Virus record (IMG/VR): IMGVR_UViG_3300044618_000713
Coordinates: 1-64,000 of that record
Length of the DNA: 64,000 nt
Direction: 5' to 3' (one strand)
DNA from: a virus
In this document: positions 1-8,925 of the stretch, in pieces
Numbering within the stretch: position 1 is the stretch's first letter
How the letters are laid out: each line of letters starts with the position of its first letter
Program-made: the position numbers and the translations under genes
Notes under the pieces: model-generated
What the model saw: the letters and a program-made list of their open reading frames with translations, nothing else
What the model was told of the DNA's origin: nothing
Databases searched by the model: none

Positions 1-127
1 ACACGGCGATTATTATCAAGTGTCTATGATGGCACAGGAACTGAAGGACGCCATGCGGCGCGGCAAGAAATGGAGAATACTAGACGATATGCAGCGCGAG
101 ACGCTGGAGATGATCGCCAGCAAGATT
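1..127. repeat. Exact 127-bp direct repeat, copy 1 (copy 2 at 38075-38201)
   Basis: Bases 1-127 are identical to 38,075-38,201, and base 128 is the first mismatch (G against A). Similarity continues with 7 substitutions to about 209, then stops. An exact repeat at the very edge of the window, ending at a divergence, is what a shared graph node between two genomes produces. The 127-bp length equals a k-mer size commonly used by short-read assemblers. Confidence 0.95.
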
Positions 128-352
128 GGCCGCATCTTGTCAGGCAATCCGCACGAGTCCGATCACTGGCGTGACATCGCGGGCTACGCCACGCTGATCG
201 AGCGGTGGCTTACCTCTTGCACCGCTTCCGATGATGATCCCACTCGCCGCCACGGCGGATGCAATCCCGCCACGCCTGCTCCTGTTCGGGAGGCATCCGT
301 TTGGCCAATAACGCCAGAAGAAGAGGAAGAACGGGCCGTACAGCAGCCGTGA
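2..352 (+). CDS. DUF6378-like protein, 5' end cut by window edge
   Basis: The reading frame enters from the left edge, and position 1 is the last base of a codon. Residues up to ERWLT are the same protein as the complete copy at 38,043-38,324, with one amino-acid change (G for S). The family (DUF6378) is known from phages and has no established reaction. After about position 209 the two copies part. Here the frame continues for some 47 codons antisense to the membrane-protein gene at 210-452, so the C-terminus is probably an accident of the junction between modules. Confidence 0.8.
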   Translation, partial: HGDYYQVSMMAQELKDAMRRGKKWRILDDMQRETLEMIASKIGRILSGNPHESDHWRDIAGYATLIERWLTSCTASDDDPTRRHGGCNPATPAPVREASVWPITPEEEEERAVQQP

Positions 353-452
353 CTAGGCCGATCCAGAAGGACGGCCGTTGGGCAACGAGAAAGCCACCAG
401 CGCCAATGCCGATCAACAGCACAGCGACGGCGGCAATCTCAAGCCAGTTCAC
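210..452 (-). CDS. Small membrane protein of lysis cassette
   Basis: An 80-aa protein with one N-terminal hydrophobic helix, a second hydrophobic stretch (about residues 32-50) and a charged tail ending RRGGEWDHHRKRCKR. The GTG start overlaps the holin stop as GTGA, suggesting translational coupling. The homologue at 39,496-39,726 keeps the same start, first helix and tail but differs in the middle. Its position after holin and endolysin fits a lysis accessory role such as a spanin-like or holin-modulating protein. That role is inferred, since no family was recognised. Confidence 0.7.
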   Translation of the reverse strand: MNWLEIAAVAVLLIGIGAGGFLVAQRPSFWIGLVTAAVRPVLPLLLALLAKRMPPEQEQAWRDCIRRGGEWDHHRKRCKR

Positions 453-610
453 TTCTTGGCCCAGATAGACCAGCCAGCGGCGAAGATGATGCCGAGCGCG
501 CCGATAATCTCGTTCATGGCGGTGGCGTCAATAACGCCGGTGCCGACAACGTAGCCGCCGCCAGCGGCCAGAACGGCGCGCACTACGCCCCAAACCATTT
601 CCTTCGTCAT
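449..610 (-). CDS. Holin-like membrane protein
   Basis: A 53-aa protein starting MTKEMVWGVV, nearly all hydrophobic, with two helical segments (about residues 6-25 and 33-50) joined by a short polar turn. This matches small two-helix holins, which open the inner membrane for the endolysin. The longer upstream frame lies inside the endolysin gene and was not used, because the ATG at 610 overlaps the endolysin stop as ATGA. The phage B copy (39,723-39,884) differs at a single residue (I to V). Confidence 0.7.
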   Translation of the reverse strand: MTKEMVWGVVRAVLAAGGGYVVGTGVIDATAMNEIIGALGIIFAAGWSIWAKK

Positions 611-1032
611 GTCTTCGCTCCTGTCTTGGTGCCGGGATACTGGACCCACGGCAGTTGAAAATGTGGCCCGTCCTTGAAACTTGTCCACGCCCCGCCCCAC
701 TCTAGCAGCACGCCTTCCTTCTTGGCTGCCACCTTCATGCGCTTGGCCAGCTTGTCGTACAGCGGCCAATCCCAGCGCACCGCGCCCTTGATCGTGCAGG
801 CCAGATCGACGGCGTGGGAGTAGCCGTTGGCGGCAGGGATGTGACGCGAGCGCAGCGTCTTGCTGGCGCCCTTGGCCTTGAGGATCTTCTGCTCCTCCAG
901 CGTGCGCACGCCGCAGGTGACGACGAAGCCCGTGTCGGCCTCGGCCCAGTCTTTAGCGCAGCGCAGCACGACGCGCACCAGGTCGGGATGGACGCCCTTG
1001 AGCTTGGCGAAGGACGCGCTGTTGAGCTTCAT
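607..1032 (-). CDS. Endolysin, peptidase M15 type
   Basis: A 141-aa protein of the M15 (VanY / L-alanyl-D-glutamate peptidase) type, which cuts the peptide stems of peptidoglycan. Zinc-site motifs are SRH at 62-64, HAVD at 73-76 and PHFQL around H124, with the conserved WGGAW before the last histidine. There is no signal peptide, so it needs the adjacent holin. It starts MKLNSASFAKL and overlaps the coiled-coil membrane protein upstream by 4 bp. The phage B homologue at 39,884-40,306 shares the motifs but differs clearly in the middle. Confidence 0.9.
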   Translation of the reverse strand: MKLNSASFAKLKGVHPDLVRVVLRCAKDWAEADTGFVVTCGVRTLEEQKILKAKGASKTLRSRHIPAANGYSHAVDLACTIKGAVRWDWPLYDKLAKRMKVAAKKEGVLLEWGGAWTSFKDGPHFQLPWVQYPGTKTGAKT

Positions 1033-1271
1033 TTGCGTAACGCCTCCTCGATGCTGTCAAGTTTCAACATGATGGCCCGCGTTGTCTCGCGGATCTCCTT
1101 GATCTCGCGGTCGTGCGCTGTGCGAGATGTTTCGGTCTGGGCTTGCAGAACCGCGATGGCCGTCTCATGCGCCTGTTGCTGGCGGTAGATAACCCAGACA
1201 AACGCGGCCACTGGCGCGATGATCCATTGCATGATGGCACCGAGCACTTTGAATGTTTGATCGTCAAGCAC
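1029..1271 (-). CDS. Membrane-anchored coiled-coil protein of lysis cassette
   Basis: An 80-aa protein with one transmembrane helix (about residues 9-28, IMQWIIAPVAAFVWVIY) followed by a long charged coiled coil to the C-terminus. This architecture resembles XhlA-like or i-spanin-like lysis accessories; which of these is not decidable here. The GTG start is preceded by GAGGTGA. The phage B copy (40,303-40,545) differs at only three residues. Confidence 0.7.
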   Translation of the reverse strand: MLDDQTFKVLGAIMQWIIAPVAAFVWVIYRQQQAHETAIAVLQAQTETSRTAHDREIKEIRETTRAIMLKLDSIEEALRK

Positions 1272-1277
1272 GGCACG

Positions 1278-2960
1278 TCACCTCAACCTGTTGCCTTGCG
1301 CGTCATAGGAACGCCCGTAGGCGTCAGTGAGAAAAGCGTTCTGAGCCCCCAGCACGACCGGCGGAACATAAGCCGCGGCGCGTCCAGCCGCGCGCCCTGC
1401 CTGTTGCACTCCGCTTGGCGGCGGGCGGCCTGCTAGCACGTTCTCGGCCACGTCGCTGGCGCGGCGCATGGCCATGCGATTGGCCATGGCACGGGACGCC
1501 AGCGCGGCGCCGCCAACGCCAGCAATACCCGCCAGATAAGCAGGATTGGTGGACGCAGCCGCTGTTGTGGGAATGGCGTAACCCAGTATTTTCTCTATGT
1601 TTTTGCCCGGTGCTAGTTCACCAATAGTCCGCAACGTATTTTCGGTCAGTGAACCTTTTTGCAGGCTTTGCAGTACCTCACGTTCTTTTGTTGAGAACTT
1701 GCTCATCAATCGCTTGTCGGAAACGATAGGGGCAAGACGCTCCTGCAATTCGGTAATTGCGGGCTTTTTTCCGGGCCCGACATCTATCTTGGTTAGCACC
1801 TGCTCCAGAATTTCGCCTTTGCGCGCGTTCTTGTACTGCTGGCGCGCCTGCTTGACCAACTGAACCGCGCGCTGCGGATCGCCCGACGACACTTGCGATA
1901 CGTCTAGAGTATCAAAAAAGTCGTCGAGCTTGTCTTGCACAATGCCTGCCATGCGGTTGGCCTGTGCACCAACCGCAGTAACCTTGCCCGTTTCCGCGCT
2001 GCGGCCAATCAGACCAAGGTCACTGCGCAGTTTTTCCAACTCTTCAAACGACAGATCGCTGTTTGGCCGGTTGCGCAGATCACGAATGACCCGCAGGATC
2101 GGCGCGCGGTCGCGCTGCGTGATGGCGGCGCCTTGGCGCTGCAAAGTCGTTTCAAGCTGGTTGGCAAGGTTGTCCGCAACATTAGGCAGGATGTATACGC
2201 CTTGCCGCTCCGCGCGCTTGTAGAACCGACTTGCCTGTTTACGGATGTCTTCGCCGGTCAGCAACGGACGCGGCGTGCGGCCGCCCGCCAACGTACCGCC
2301 GACGCCGCCAGCAAGAGACACCAGAAACAGCTTCAACGGGTCGGTTTCACCACCTTCGACAGCGGCTTGTGTCAGACCACCGGAACCCGCGCCGCCAACC
2401 GCTTGAGCACGCGTGCCGCGGCCTAACTCGGTCATTACATTGCGCGTCGTCGTACCTGAGCGCAGCGTCGGCGCAAGCACATTCAGTGCCTTGGCCGTTC
2501 CGCCAGCGCCTGTTGCAGCTTCCAGCCCGGCACTAAACACGCGCTGTTGCGGCGTGACGGGCTCGCGCGTACCCGGCCCACCGGCCATCTCGTATGTCTG
2601 TCGAATTGCTTCTGACGGCAGGGTCATGCGAGGCGCGCCAAACGGCGTAGCCGCCAGATTGTACGCCCCTGTACCAATATCACCAAGACCGAGCGCCAGC
2701 ACGCCCGCAGCGGCGCCAGGAGCAGCGCCTACGCCGCCCAACGGCGCGCCCACTGCGCCACCAGCCGCAGCGGCGAGGCCATAGGGCAACAACGCGCGCG
2801 TCGCTACGCCGAACCACTGCTGAAGGCTATTGTCAGCTTCGGCAGCTTGCGGGTTTTCGGCCAGCACTGCGGCGAGTGCGTCATCTTCGGTTGCGTCTTC
2901 CGGCAATCCGTCAACCGTGTAGGAAGACCCGTCTGGCAGCGTGACTGTAAACGAAGCCAT
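1278..2960 (-). CDS. Putative internal virion / DNA ejection protein, 560 aa
   Basis: The N-terminus (MASFTVTLPDGSSYTV) is a small beta-like domain. It is followed by long alanine- and glycine-rich hydrophobic stretches (about residues 50-95 and 455-490) and amphipathic helices. Membrane-active helices in a protein coded at the end of a podovirus late operon, directly after two other ejection candidates, fit an ejected protein that helps form the DNA channel (P22 gp16/gp20 role). There is no catalytic motif. The function is inferred from position and composition. Confidence 0.6.
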   Translation of the reverse strand: MASFTVTLPDGSSYTVDGLPEDATEDDALAAVLAENPQAAEADNSLQQWFGVATRALLPYGLAAAAGGAVGAPLGGVGAAPGAAAGVLALGLGDIGTGAYNLAATPFGAPRMTLPSEAIRQTYEMAGGPGTREPVTPQQRVFSAGLEAATGAGGTAKALNVLAPTLRSGTTTRNVMTELGRGTRAQAVGGAGSGGLTQAAVEGGETDPLKLFLVSLAGGVGGTLAGGRTPRPLLTGEDIRKQASRFYKRAERQGVYILPNVADNLANQLETTLQRQGAAITQRDRAPILRVIRDLRNRPNSDLSFEELEKLRSDLGLIGRSAETGKVTAVGAQANRMAGIVQDKLDDFFDTLDVSQVSSGDPQRAVQLVKQARQQYKNARKGEILEQVLTKIDVGPGKKPAITELQERLAPIVSDKRLMSKFSTKEREVLQSLQKGSLTENTLRTIGELAPGKNIEKILGYAIPTTAAASTNPAYLAGIAGVGGAALASRAMANRMAMRRASDVAENVLAGRPPPSGVQQAGRAAGRAAAYVPPVVLGAQNAFLTDAYGRSYDAQGNRLR

Positions 2961-2961
2961 G

Positions 2962-4077
2962 TCAGTTCCTCTTGACAGTTACACCCGGCGGCAGCGATGA
3001 ACGGCCACCTGTAGCGGTTTCTTCTTCGATGCGCCGACGTCGCGCTTTCGTCTGTTCTACGATACCTGCGGACGGTGCGTCGCCGCGGTAACTGTACGTT
3101 TCGTCAAAAGCAGACTGCACGTTACCCTGCGCTGTTTTAAGATCAATCAGATACTGACGCAAAGCCTCGCGAAAGTCGTCGTAATCTTGCGCCTGCGAGA
3201 ACGCAGCAACGCTTTTCTCCAGTTTTGCGCCTTCTTGGTTGGACACGTTGCCGAGAGCGCCGCCGGTAGGCGAAGCATCGCGCATTGCCTGCAAAGCGGA
3301 AAAACCTGCGCCGGACATGATCTTGTCGAGAAGCGCCTGCGCCCGCGTCGCGTCCTTGAACACGTTGGGAGTGTACGCCCCAAGATACCCCGTAATGGCT
3401 TTAAGCCCAACATCGTCAGTCAGCAGTTTTTCAACGTCCTGAATGTCTTGGTCAAGGCTTGTAACTGAGCTTTGAAGGGCGCGCGTAGCCTGCGGGTAAG
3501 CCTGGTCCAACTTAAGTTTGACCTTTGGGTCCATTGCAGGTTCAGCCATCTCGTCGGGCGGCTGTTCCGTGCTGATAGGTGCTGTTTTAGCCGCTGCGGC
3601 CTGTTTGCGCTGTTCAATCTCAAGCTTGCGCAATTCAAGGTTTTGGTTCTGAATGTCGGCGTTGATACGCTGAATTTCCGTCGGGATGCGGTCGAGCAGC
3701 GTGCGGCCTGCGTCGCTGCCCGCGAGCGATGCCTCCAGCGCCGACAGGCGCAGGTCGTCGGACGGCATGGCCATCAGCTTGTCGATCTGCCCCTTAACAC
3801 CCGGCTGGATTTCGGGCGGCAAGAGGTTGTACGCCGCCGTGATGGACTCCTTGGTGCCGCCGCCCTTGAACGCGGTGGCGTAGGCAGGCGCCAGCGCGTC
3901 CACCAGCGCCGCTGCCTGCTCCTTCTGAGCCGCCTGCGCCTGCGCGGCGCGCTGCTGCTCAATGGCGTAGATGTTCTCCATGCCCGCCGTGCGCGTCTGC
4001 ATCATGGCGTTCACGTCCGGCAGGCGCGGCTGCGCCATCTGGTTGCCAGAGAGGATGATGTTCGGGTTGATAGGCAT
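2962..4077 (-). CDS. Putative DNA ejection protein, 371 aa
   Basis: Mostly helical, with a glutamine- and alanine-rich coiled coil near residues 40-60 and another near 135-165. The C-terminal third contains a block FSALQAMRDASPTGGALG followed by an EGAKLEKS segment, which I recognise from podovirus ejection / internal virion proteins. It stands 12 bp after the gp7-like gene and 1 bp before the 560-aa gene in the same strand order, forming a three-gene ejection cassette comparable to P22 7-20-16. Confidence 0.65.
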   Translation of the reverse strand: MPINPNIILSGNQMAQPRLPDVNAMMQTRTAGMENIYAIEQQRAAQAQAAQKEQAAALVDALAPAYATAFKGGGTKESITAAYNLLPPEIQPGVKGQIDKLMAMPSDDLRLSALEASLAGSDAGRTLLDRIPTEIQRINADIQNQNLELRKLEIEQRKQAAAAKTAPISTEQPPDEMAEPAMDPKVKLKLDQAYPQATRALQSSVTSLDQDIQDVEKLLTDDVGLKAITGYLGAYTPNVFKDATRAQALLDKIMSGAGFSALQAMRDASPTGGALGNVSNQEGAKLEKSVAAFSQAQDYDDFREALRQYLIDLKTAQGNVQSAFDETYSYRGDAPSAGIVEQTKARRRRIEEETATGGRSSLPPGVTVKRN

Positions 4078-4089
4078 GGCAGACGCTCC

Positions 4090-4800
4090 TTACGCGCGCT
4101 GGCCGGGCGAGGCAAAGCCCATGGCGCTATTTGTAGGCGTGATGGACCTGAGATAGTTCTGATACGGCTGCGCCGCCTGATACTGGCCATAGGCGCCCGC
4201 AGCGTCTGATGCCAATCCAGAAATGCTGCCCAGCGTGTTCGTAAACGCGTTAGCTTGTCCCATGATGCCCGCCGACTGAATATTGCCAAGCGCGGTCATG
4301 CCCTCACCGACGTTGGCTGCCTGCCCAGCAGCCGCAGCCTGCCCAACGCCCGTCAGATAACGGTACGGGTCCATGCGCGCCTCGCGCTCAGTCAGATACC
4401 GCTGGAAAGCGTTCTGGTATTCCTGGCTGGCTGCATCCTGCCCGAACCGGGTGATGTCCTTGAGCGTTCCGCCTGACTGTAGCAGTCCTCGTGCCGACGC
4501 AGACCGCTCCAGAGCCTTGAGGCCCTCGGACATGCGGAACTGGTAGCCGGGATCGGCTTGGAACTGGTCCATGCTGAACGACTGATACGGCGCAAGGTTT
4601 TGGTACTGCGTCATGGCGTTTTTACCCGCCTCAACGTAAGGCCGCGCAAGTTCCATCTGCGCTTCAAGGGCTTGTTTCTGGGCTTTGGTCTGTGCCTTGG
4701 AGGCATCTTTGACCGCCTTGGCTTGCGACCTGCCGCCGATTATGGACGCGCCTGCGCCGACAACCGCCGCCCCTGCAATTGCTGCTACTGGTCCCGGCAT
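4090..4800 (-). CDS. DNA transfer protein, P22 gp7-like role
   Basis: A 236-aa protein with a hydrophobic glycine-rich N-terminus (MPGPVAAIAGAAVVGAGASI), then a coiled-coil stretch. The family block DPGYQFRMSEGLKALERSA (about residues 84-102) is followed by ARGLLQSGGTLKDI. These are typical of podovirus virion proteins delivered into the host envelope ahead of the DNA. The TAATG-like overlap region with the upstream gene suggests coupling. Confidence 0.7.
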   Translation of the reverse strand: MPGPVAAIAGAAVVGAGASIIGGRSQAKAVKDASKAQTKAQKQALEAQMELARPYVEAGKNAMTQYQNLAPYQSFSMDQFQADPGYQFRMSEGLKALERSASARGLLQSGGTLKDITRFGQDAASQEYQNAFQRYLTEREARMDPYRYLTGVGQAAAAGQAANVGEGMTALGNIQSAGIMGQANAFTNTLGSISGLASDAAGAYGQYQAAQPYQNYLRSITPTNSAMGFASPGQRA

Positions 4801-5243
4801 CAGGAAAACTCCTTCAGATATTCGTGAAGCGTCTCGCCATAGAGGTGCATCACCGTCATGGCCTTACCCATAGCAGTTGCGTGACCCTTCGTCAAAAGGA
4901 CAACCAGCAGGATCAGATCGTAATAGCCAGCCCGCCAGACGAACGACCGGGCGTCAGCCCACCCCTGCCGTTCGGCGTCGTCCGACGCCTGCCACTTGAG
5001 CACCAACGTTGCCAGCCCGGACTGAAGCGCGGCAGCGTTGGCGAGGTAGAACGGGTTGGCGGGCATGGTGACCAGCGAGGCCCAGATGGCGCCGTTCAAG
5101 TCATCACGGCTGACAGGGTCGCCGTCAGCCACGTCGTCCAGCATCTGGATCATGCGCCACACGTCCAGAAGCCACTCGACCGCTGCGGGAGGCAGATCAA
5201 GCGTTTGAAAGTGAACCGCCAGCGATTGCCCCGCAGCGTCCAT
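4800..5243 (-). CDS. Conserved phage protein of unknown function, 147 aa
   Basis: A helical protein with a hydrophobic segment near residues 108-120 (GYYDLILLVVLLTKG). It is coded between tail-fibre-like genes and the ejection cassette, and its start overlaps the previous stop as TAATG. I do not recognise a named family. A structural-operon location suggests a virion or assembly role, but the sequence shows nothing specific. Confidence 0.6.
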   Translation of the reverse strand: MDAAGQSLAVHFQTLDLPPAAVEWLLDVWRMIQMLDDVADGDPVSRDDLNGAIWASLVTMPANPFYLANAAALQSGLATLVLKWQASDDAERQGWADARSFVWRAGYYDLILLVVLLTKGHATAMGKAMTVMHLYGETLHEYLKEFS

Positions 5244-5578
5244 TACGTCACCTCGCGGCCGGACACGCGGATGTTGATGGCTGACGCCGTTCCAGCGATG
5301 GTCGAGATGAACCCGCTGATGGCCAGCACATGCCCGACCAGTTCGGGAAAAGTGTACGTTTCGGACGGCTGCAATGTCTTGGTCTTGACGATCAAGTTGC
5401 TATTGCCTGCCGTATCAGCCGCTGTCACCAAGTTGACGCTGATTGTCGCCGCCGCCGCCGAATAGTTGGTCGCCGTGAACTTGTCGATGATAGCTGTAAC
5501 CCCTACCGCCGTGTACTGCGTGGTCTGGGTGTTTTCGGCTGTTTTGGCCGGGACAAGAACTTTAACCGTTACGGTCAT
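5243..5578 (-). CDS. Small beta-rich structural protein, unknown
   Basis: A 111-aa protein dominated by alternating hydrophobic and Thr/Ser residues with no helices predicted by eye, ending in a positively charged tail. The pattern suggests a beta-sandwich such as a small decoration or fibre-associated protein. It overlaps both neighbours by a few bases and belongs to the tail part of the late operon. No family was recognised. Confidence 0.55.
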   Translation of the reverse strand: MTVTVKVLVPAKTAENTQTTQYTAVGVTAIIDKFTATNYSAAAATISVNLVTAADTAGNSNLIVKTKTLQPSETYTFPELVGHVLAISGFISTIAGTASAINIRVSGREVT

Positions 5579-6453
5579 GTTGCACCTCTGGAACTGATGT
5601 TGTCGGTAACCGTCAGTATGATTGACGGAATGGCAGGATGGACAGCGGTCGCTGGGTCACTAAACAACGACGCCGCCGTATCGGACACTTCCCACATAAG
5701 CTCAAAATAATCGCCTGCGTTCATGTCAAGCAAGAAGTTCCACGCTGCGACCGCTTCGGCGTTGTTGCCTTGGAGACGCAACGTCGTGGCTGAATTTGCC
5801 ACATCCGTACCGTTCTTGCGCAGCCAAACCCAGACGTTATGCGTGCCGCCCGCTGTGTTAACAAACTGTGCTGAGAACTGGATGTTGTAGACGTTGTGCG
5901 TGTCCACGTACACCCGCGACGTTGGCGTCCCGATATACACGCCTTGGGTAATGTCGGTCGAGTTGAACGTCATGGCGTAAGCAGTGTTGATTGCCGCTGC
6001 TGTCTGGTCGGTCGTGTCGTAGAACGATCCATACCGCAGTCGAGGCAACTGCGGCGTGTAGGCGGGGGCTACTTCCAGCGCCTGAATGCTGGATTGCAGA
6101 TTGGTTGGATCAAACGCCGCCTGCTGCGACGCTTCCAGCGCCTGAATGCTGGATTGCAGATTGGTTGGATCAAACGCCGCCTGCTGCGACGCTTCCAGCG
6201 CCTGCAACGCCGTGAGGATCGGCCCGAGATCGGACGGCAGGATACCTGACGAGATCTGCGCTGCCGACAGAATAGCGTTAAGATCTATTGCTTCGGCGGG
6301 CGGTCCTTTTTGGACGTCATCTAAAGAAACAAGGCTGTTGCCCGTCTGGTTAAACAGGCTGAGTAAGAACAAGTACCATTCGCGCGCAATCAGCCCAGTT
6401 TCCGGGTTTGTCAGCGGCACGCGCGGCGGGGTAATATTGGTGTTGTTAGGCAT
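5575..6453 (-). CDS. Tail fibre-like protein with internal 20-aa repeats
   Basis: The N-terminus contains TGLIAREWYLFLLSLFNQ, a sequence typical of phage proteins coded after the tail hub. The middle carries two identical 20-residue repeats (ASQQAAFDPTNLQSSIQALE) of coiled-coil character. The C-terminal about 150 residues look like a beta jelly roll, with DTHNVYNIQFSAQF and DYFELMWEV as in TNF/C1q-like trimer tips. This shape fits a short trimeric fibre or adaptor. Function is inferred. Confidence 0.6.
   Translation of the reverse strand: MPNNTNITPPRVPLTNPETGLIAREWYLFLLSLFNQTGNSLVSLDDVQKGPPAEAIDLNAILSAAQISSGILPSDLGPILTALQALEASQQAAFDPTNLQSSIQALEASQQAAFDPTNLQSSIQALEVAPAYTPQLPRLRYGSFYDTTDQTAAAINTAYAMTFNSTDITQGVYIGTPTSRVYVDTHNVYNIQFSAQFVNTAGGTHNVWVWLRKNGTDVANSATTLRLQGNNAEAVAAWNFLLDMNAGDYFELMWEVSDTAASLFSDPATAVHPAIPSIILTVTDNISSRGAT
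6072..6204. repeat. Perfect 60-bp tandem repeat, two copies plus 13 bp
   Basis: Units lie at 6,072-6,131 and 6,132-6,191, and the first 13 bases of the unit follow again. They are identical at every base and lie in frame inside the 5,575-6,453 gene, adding 20 residues per unit. Perfect identity points to a recent expansion. Confidence 0.95.
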
Positions 6454-8077
6454 TGGTGCCGCTTATCTGCAACTCGGCACCCATAATAGCAATCTTGACT
6501 GGGTCGGTGCCGCTAACCTCGTACACGCGGTCGCGGATTTTTTCAGTCATGCCAAGGCGGCGCCAGATCGTGCGGTAGCCGTACTGGCCGATCTTGCCCA
6601 TTGAACGCCAGTGCTCGTTCGACCAAGTATGGCCGCCGTCGTCAGACCAACGCAGCATGACTTCTGGATCGTATCCTGGCGCGGCAGTATACGCAGTTGT
6701 CGTCAAGTACATCGGCGGAACAAACGGAATAGGATAGTCTGGCGTATCGACTAAGGTTTCAAATTCGTCGCCAGCTTCCGTAGTGAGCGTATCTCCGCTT
6801 TCCGTCACAATGTCGTTTTGTACATATTCAGCAATAAGAAGGTCGCCGTTCTCCGCGGCCAGATCTTCGGCATCATACGCCGGGTATTGTTCCAACCCGA
6901 CGCCCGTTTCGCAATCAAGCTGCAATGCGTGCTGCGCCGTGCGTCGCAACGTGTTTTCGCCAGTTGGCAGCGCCCGCCACGACCGCAGCCAACGCTGCGT
7001 TCCGCCGTTATAGGCGTATGTGTTTTGGTCAACAGTGTAGATATTGCCGTTTTCATAGTCGCCCAGCAGGTTTTTGCCGTTGAAAAAAACCTGCGTTTGT
7101 CCGAGATACCGCGTCCAGCTATCATCCCAACCCGCACGTTCATGCCATGCGCCGGTCGCGGCGTCATAAACCCATGTCTTTCCAACAGACGGAAACACAA
7201 GCACATAGAATGAATGGCCATCCTGCTGGTATGTGTACCCGATGGCGTTCGACAGATCGCCATACTGTTGAATTTGCCATTCGACAGCGTGCGTAGAAAC
7301 GCGCTGACCTTGGTAACCATTGGCCACATAGACAATGCCTTGGCCGCGCGGATCTTTACCCAACCAGTAAATTTGGTTGTTCATCTTGGCAACGCTGTAG
7401 CGCGCAGCGCAGCCCAGTTCGTTAAACGCACCTTGAATGCGGGCCAACGGAAAGTCTGGCAACCCGGCGTTATACCAGACTTCGGTCGAGCTGTTGCCAA
7501 ACAACCAGACTTCGCGATGGTCTACAATCATGCTGACGATGTTGTCAGGATCGCCTTCAGCACTAGCAAAATCCAACGGGTCAATGCTGGTGCCGTCCAA
7601 TAAGGCGGTCACCCACATACGCTGGCTGTTTGGCTGAATGAAAACAAAGTAGCCGTCAAGATAGTCAACGACCGAAGCACCAGGGAAGTCCTGATCGGCG
7701 ATCTGCCCAAAGACGCCGGTAAGGGTGTTGTAGATGTAACCCTTTGGGCTGGCCGCAATCATGATCTGCGTGCCGTTATCGGCCATGCTGACCAGCCCCG
7801 TGCCATCAACAGTGCCTTTGGCTGTTGCAACCCAAGCACTGTTCACTTGGTAGAAGGTATTTGCCGACACGACATAAAGATAGCCGTTGTGCTCCCAAAG
7901 CCCGCGAATTGGGCCGCTGCCGACAACAGTTTGCAGCACCAAGCCGGGGCACCGTTGAAGAAACGCAGGTTGTTTACCGCCTTCCGGCACAACTTCAGGA
8001 AACAAGTTCACCATGCGGCTGTCCGCAGCGTTTACGCTGCGGGCCGTGTACGCTGAACCAAGGATCGGCGTCTGCAT
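6446..8077 (-). CDS. Tail hub / packaged DNA stabilisation protein, P22 gp10-like
   Basis: A 543-aa protein opening MQTPILGSAYTARSVNAADSR with NLFPE, followed by repeated beta-propeller-like blades (GYLYVVS, YIYNTLTG, EVWLFGNSS). This is the phage stabilisation protein family (P22 gp10), which plugs the tail under gp4 and keeps DNA inside the head. Around residues 425-445 it carries a short insert (ESGDTLTTEAGDEFET) that resembles one in the phage B tail hub at 41,184-42,983. Confidence 0.85.
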   Translation of the reverse strand: MQTPILGSAYTARSVNAADSRMVNLFPEVVPEGGKQPAFLQRCPGLVLQTVVGSGPIRGLWEHNGYLYVVSANTFYQVNSAWVATAKGTVDGTGLVSMADNGTQIMIAASPKGYIYNTLTGVFGQIADQDFPGASVVDYLDGYFVFIQPNSQRMWVTALLDGTSIDPLDFASAEGDPDNIVSMIVDHREVWLFGNSSTEVWYNAGLPDFPLARIQGAFNELGCAARYSVAKMNNQIYWLGKDPRGQGIVYVANGYQGQRVSTHAVEWQIQQYGDLSNAIGYTYQQDGHSFYVLVFPSVGKTWVYDAATGAWHERAGWDDSWTRYLGQTQVFFNGKNLLGDYENGNIYTVDQNTYAYNGGTQRWLRSWRALPTGENTLRRTAQHALQLDCETGVGLEQYPAYDAEDLAAENGDLLIAEYVQNDIVTESGDTLTTEAGDEFETLVDTPDYPIPFVPPMYLTTTAYTAAPGYDPEVMLRWSDDGGHTWSNEHWRSMGKIGQYGYRTIWRRLGMTEKIRDRVYEVSGTDPVKIAIMGAELQISGTNA

Positions 8078-8080
8078 CGT

Positions 8081-8917
8081 TTAGGCCAATACCGCGCCGC
8101 GAAGCAAGATCACCCACCACTCACTACCCAAGAATTGAAGGACGCAAGTGTCTCCCACAGCGCCGAACGTGATACTCGTGCCGTTAGCCAAGTTAGATGG
8201 CGTTAATACGCCTGTGTCGCCGCCTGCGGCTTCAGCCACATACACGATGGTCTTACGCTGGCCTTCAACGCCATCGACCAAAGTCAAGGCGTTACCCGCC
8301 GCCGTTGAAGTGAACTTAGTGACGGATTGGGTGATATTGACGGCGCCGGGGCCAGACAGCCCCTGTACACTTTCAATTATAGCCCCATTAAAAGTTTGAT
8401 TGCCCGTAAATGTCTGCGCCGCGTCCGTCCGCGCAATGCTGGCGCTGGTAGACGGGAACGTCATCGTTGTGCTGTCCGTGCCCTCAAGTGTCAGCGAGTT
8501 ATTGATTGTCAGCGTCTTGCCGTCCGTGCCCGCAAGTGTCAGCGAGTTATTGGCCGTCAGTGTCTTGCCGTTGGCAATGGTCAGCGTGGCGCTCGTTGCG
8601 GGCGCGGTAATAGCAACCTTGTTGATGGATGTAGCTGTTGCAACGCCAAGCGTTGGCGTCACTAGCGTCGGGCTGGTGGATAATACTACCGTGCCTGTGC
8701 CTGTTGATGTAGTAGAGCCCGTTCCGCCGCGCGCAACAGTCAGTGTGCCTGTCGTACCTGCGACAATCGGCAATCCTGTAGCACTGGCAAGCGACGAGGT
8801 GCTGAACAAAAGCGCGTTGGTCAGCTTTTTGGTAACGCCGCCTTGAACAATCGGTATTTCATCCGCAGCAGTAGCTGTGGTAGCAACAGGAAGTTGAGAG
8901 ATGGCAACGTTAGACAT
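8081..8917 (-). CDS. Tail fibre-like trimeric protein
   Basis: A 278-aa protein rich in Thr, Ser and Gly. It has the fibre motif VARGGTGST, and a repeat of LTANNSLTLAGTDGKTL followed by LTINNSLTLEGTD that suggests a triple beta-helix shaft. The C-terminal 80 residues look like a small globular beta tip. It lies between the gp4-like and gp10-like tail genes. A role in host surface contact is likely but not shown. Confidence 0.6.
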   Translation of the reverse strand: MSNVAISQLPVATTATAADEIPIVQGGVTKKLTNALLFSTSSLASATGLPIVAGTTGTLTVARGGTGSTTSTGTGTVVLSTSPTLVTPTLGVATATSINKVAITAPATSATLTIANGKTLTANNSLTLAGTDGKTLTINNSLTLEGTDSTTMTFPSTSASIARTDAAQTFTGNQTFNGAIIESVQGLSGPGAVNITQSVTKFTSTAAGNALTLVDGVEGQRKTIVYVAEAAGGDTGVLTPSNLANGTSITFGAVGDTCVLQFLGSEWWVILLRGAVLA

Positions 8918-8925
8918 AATTTACC

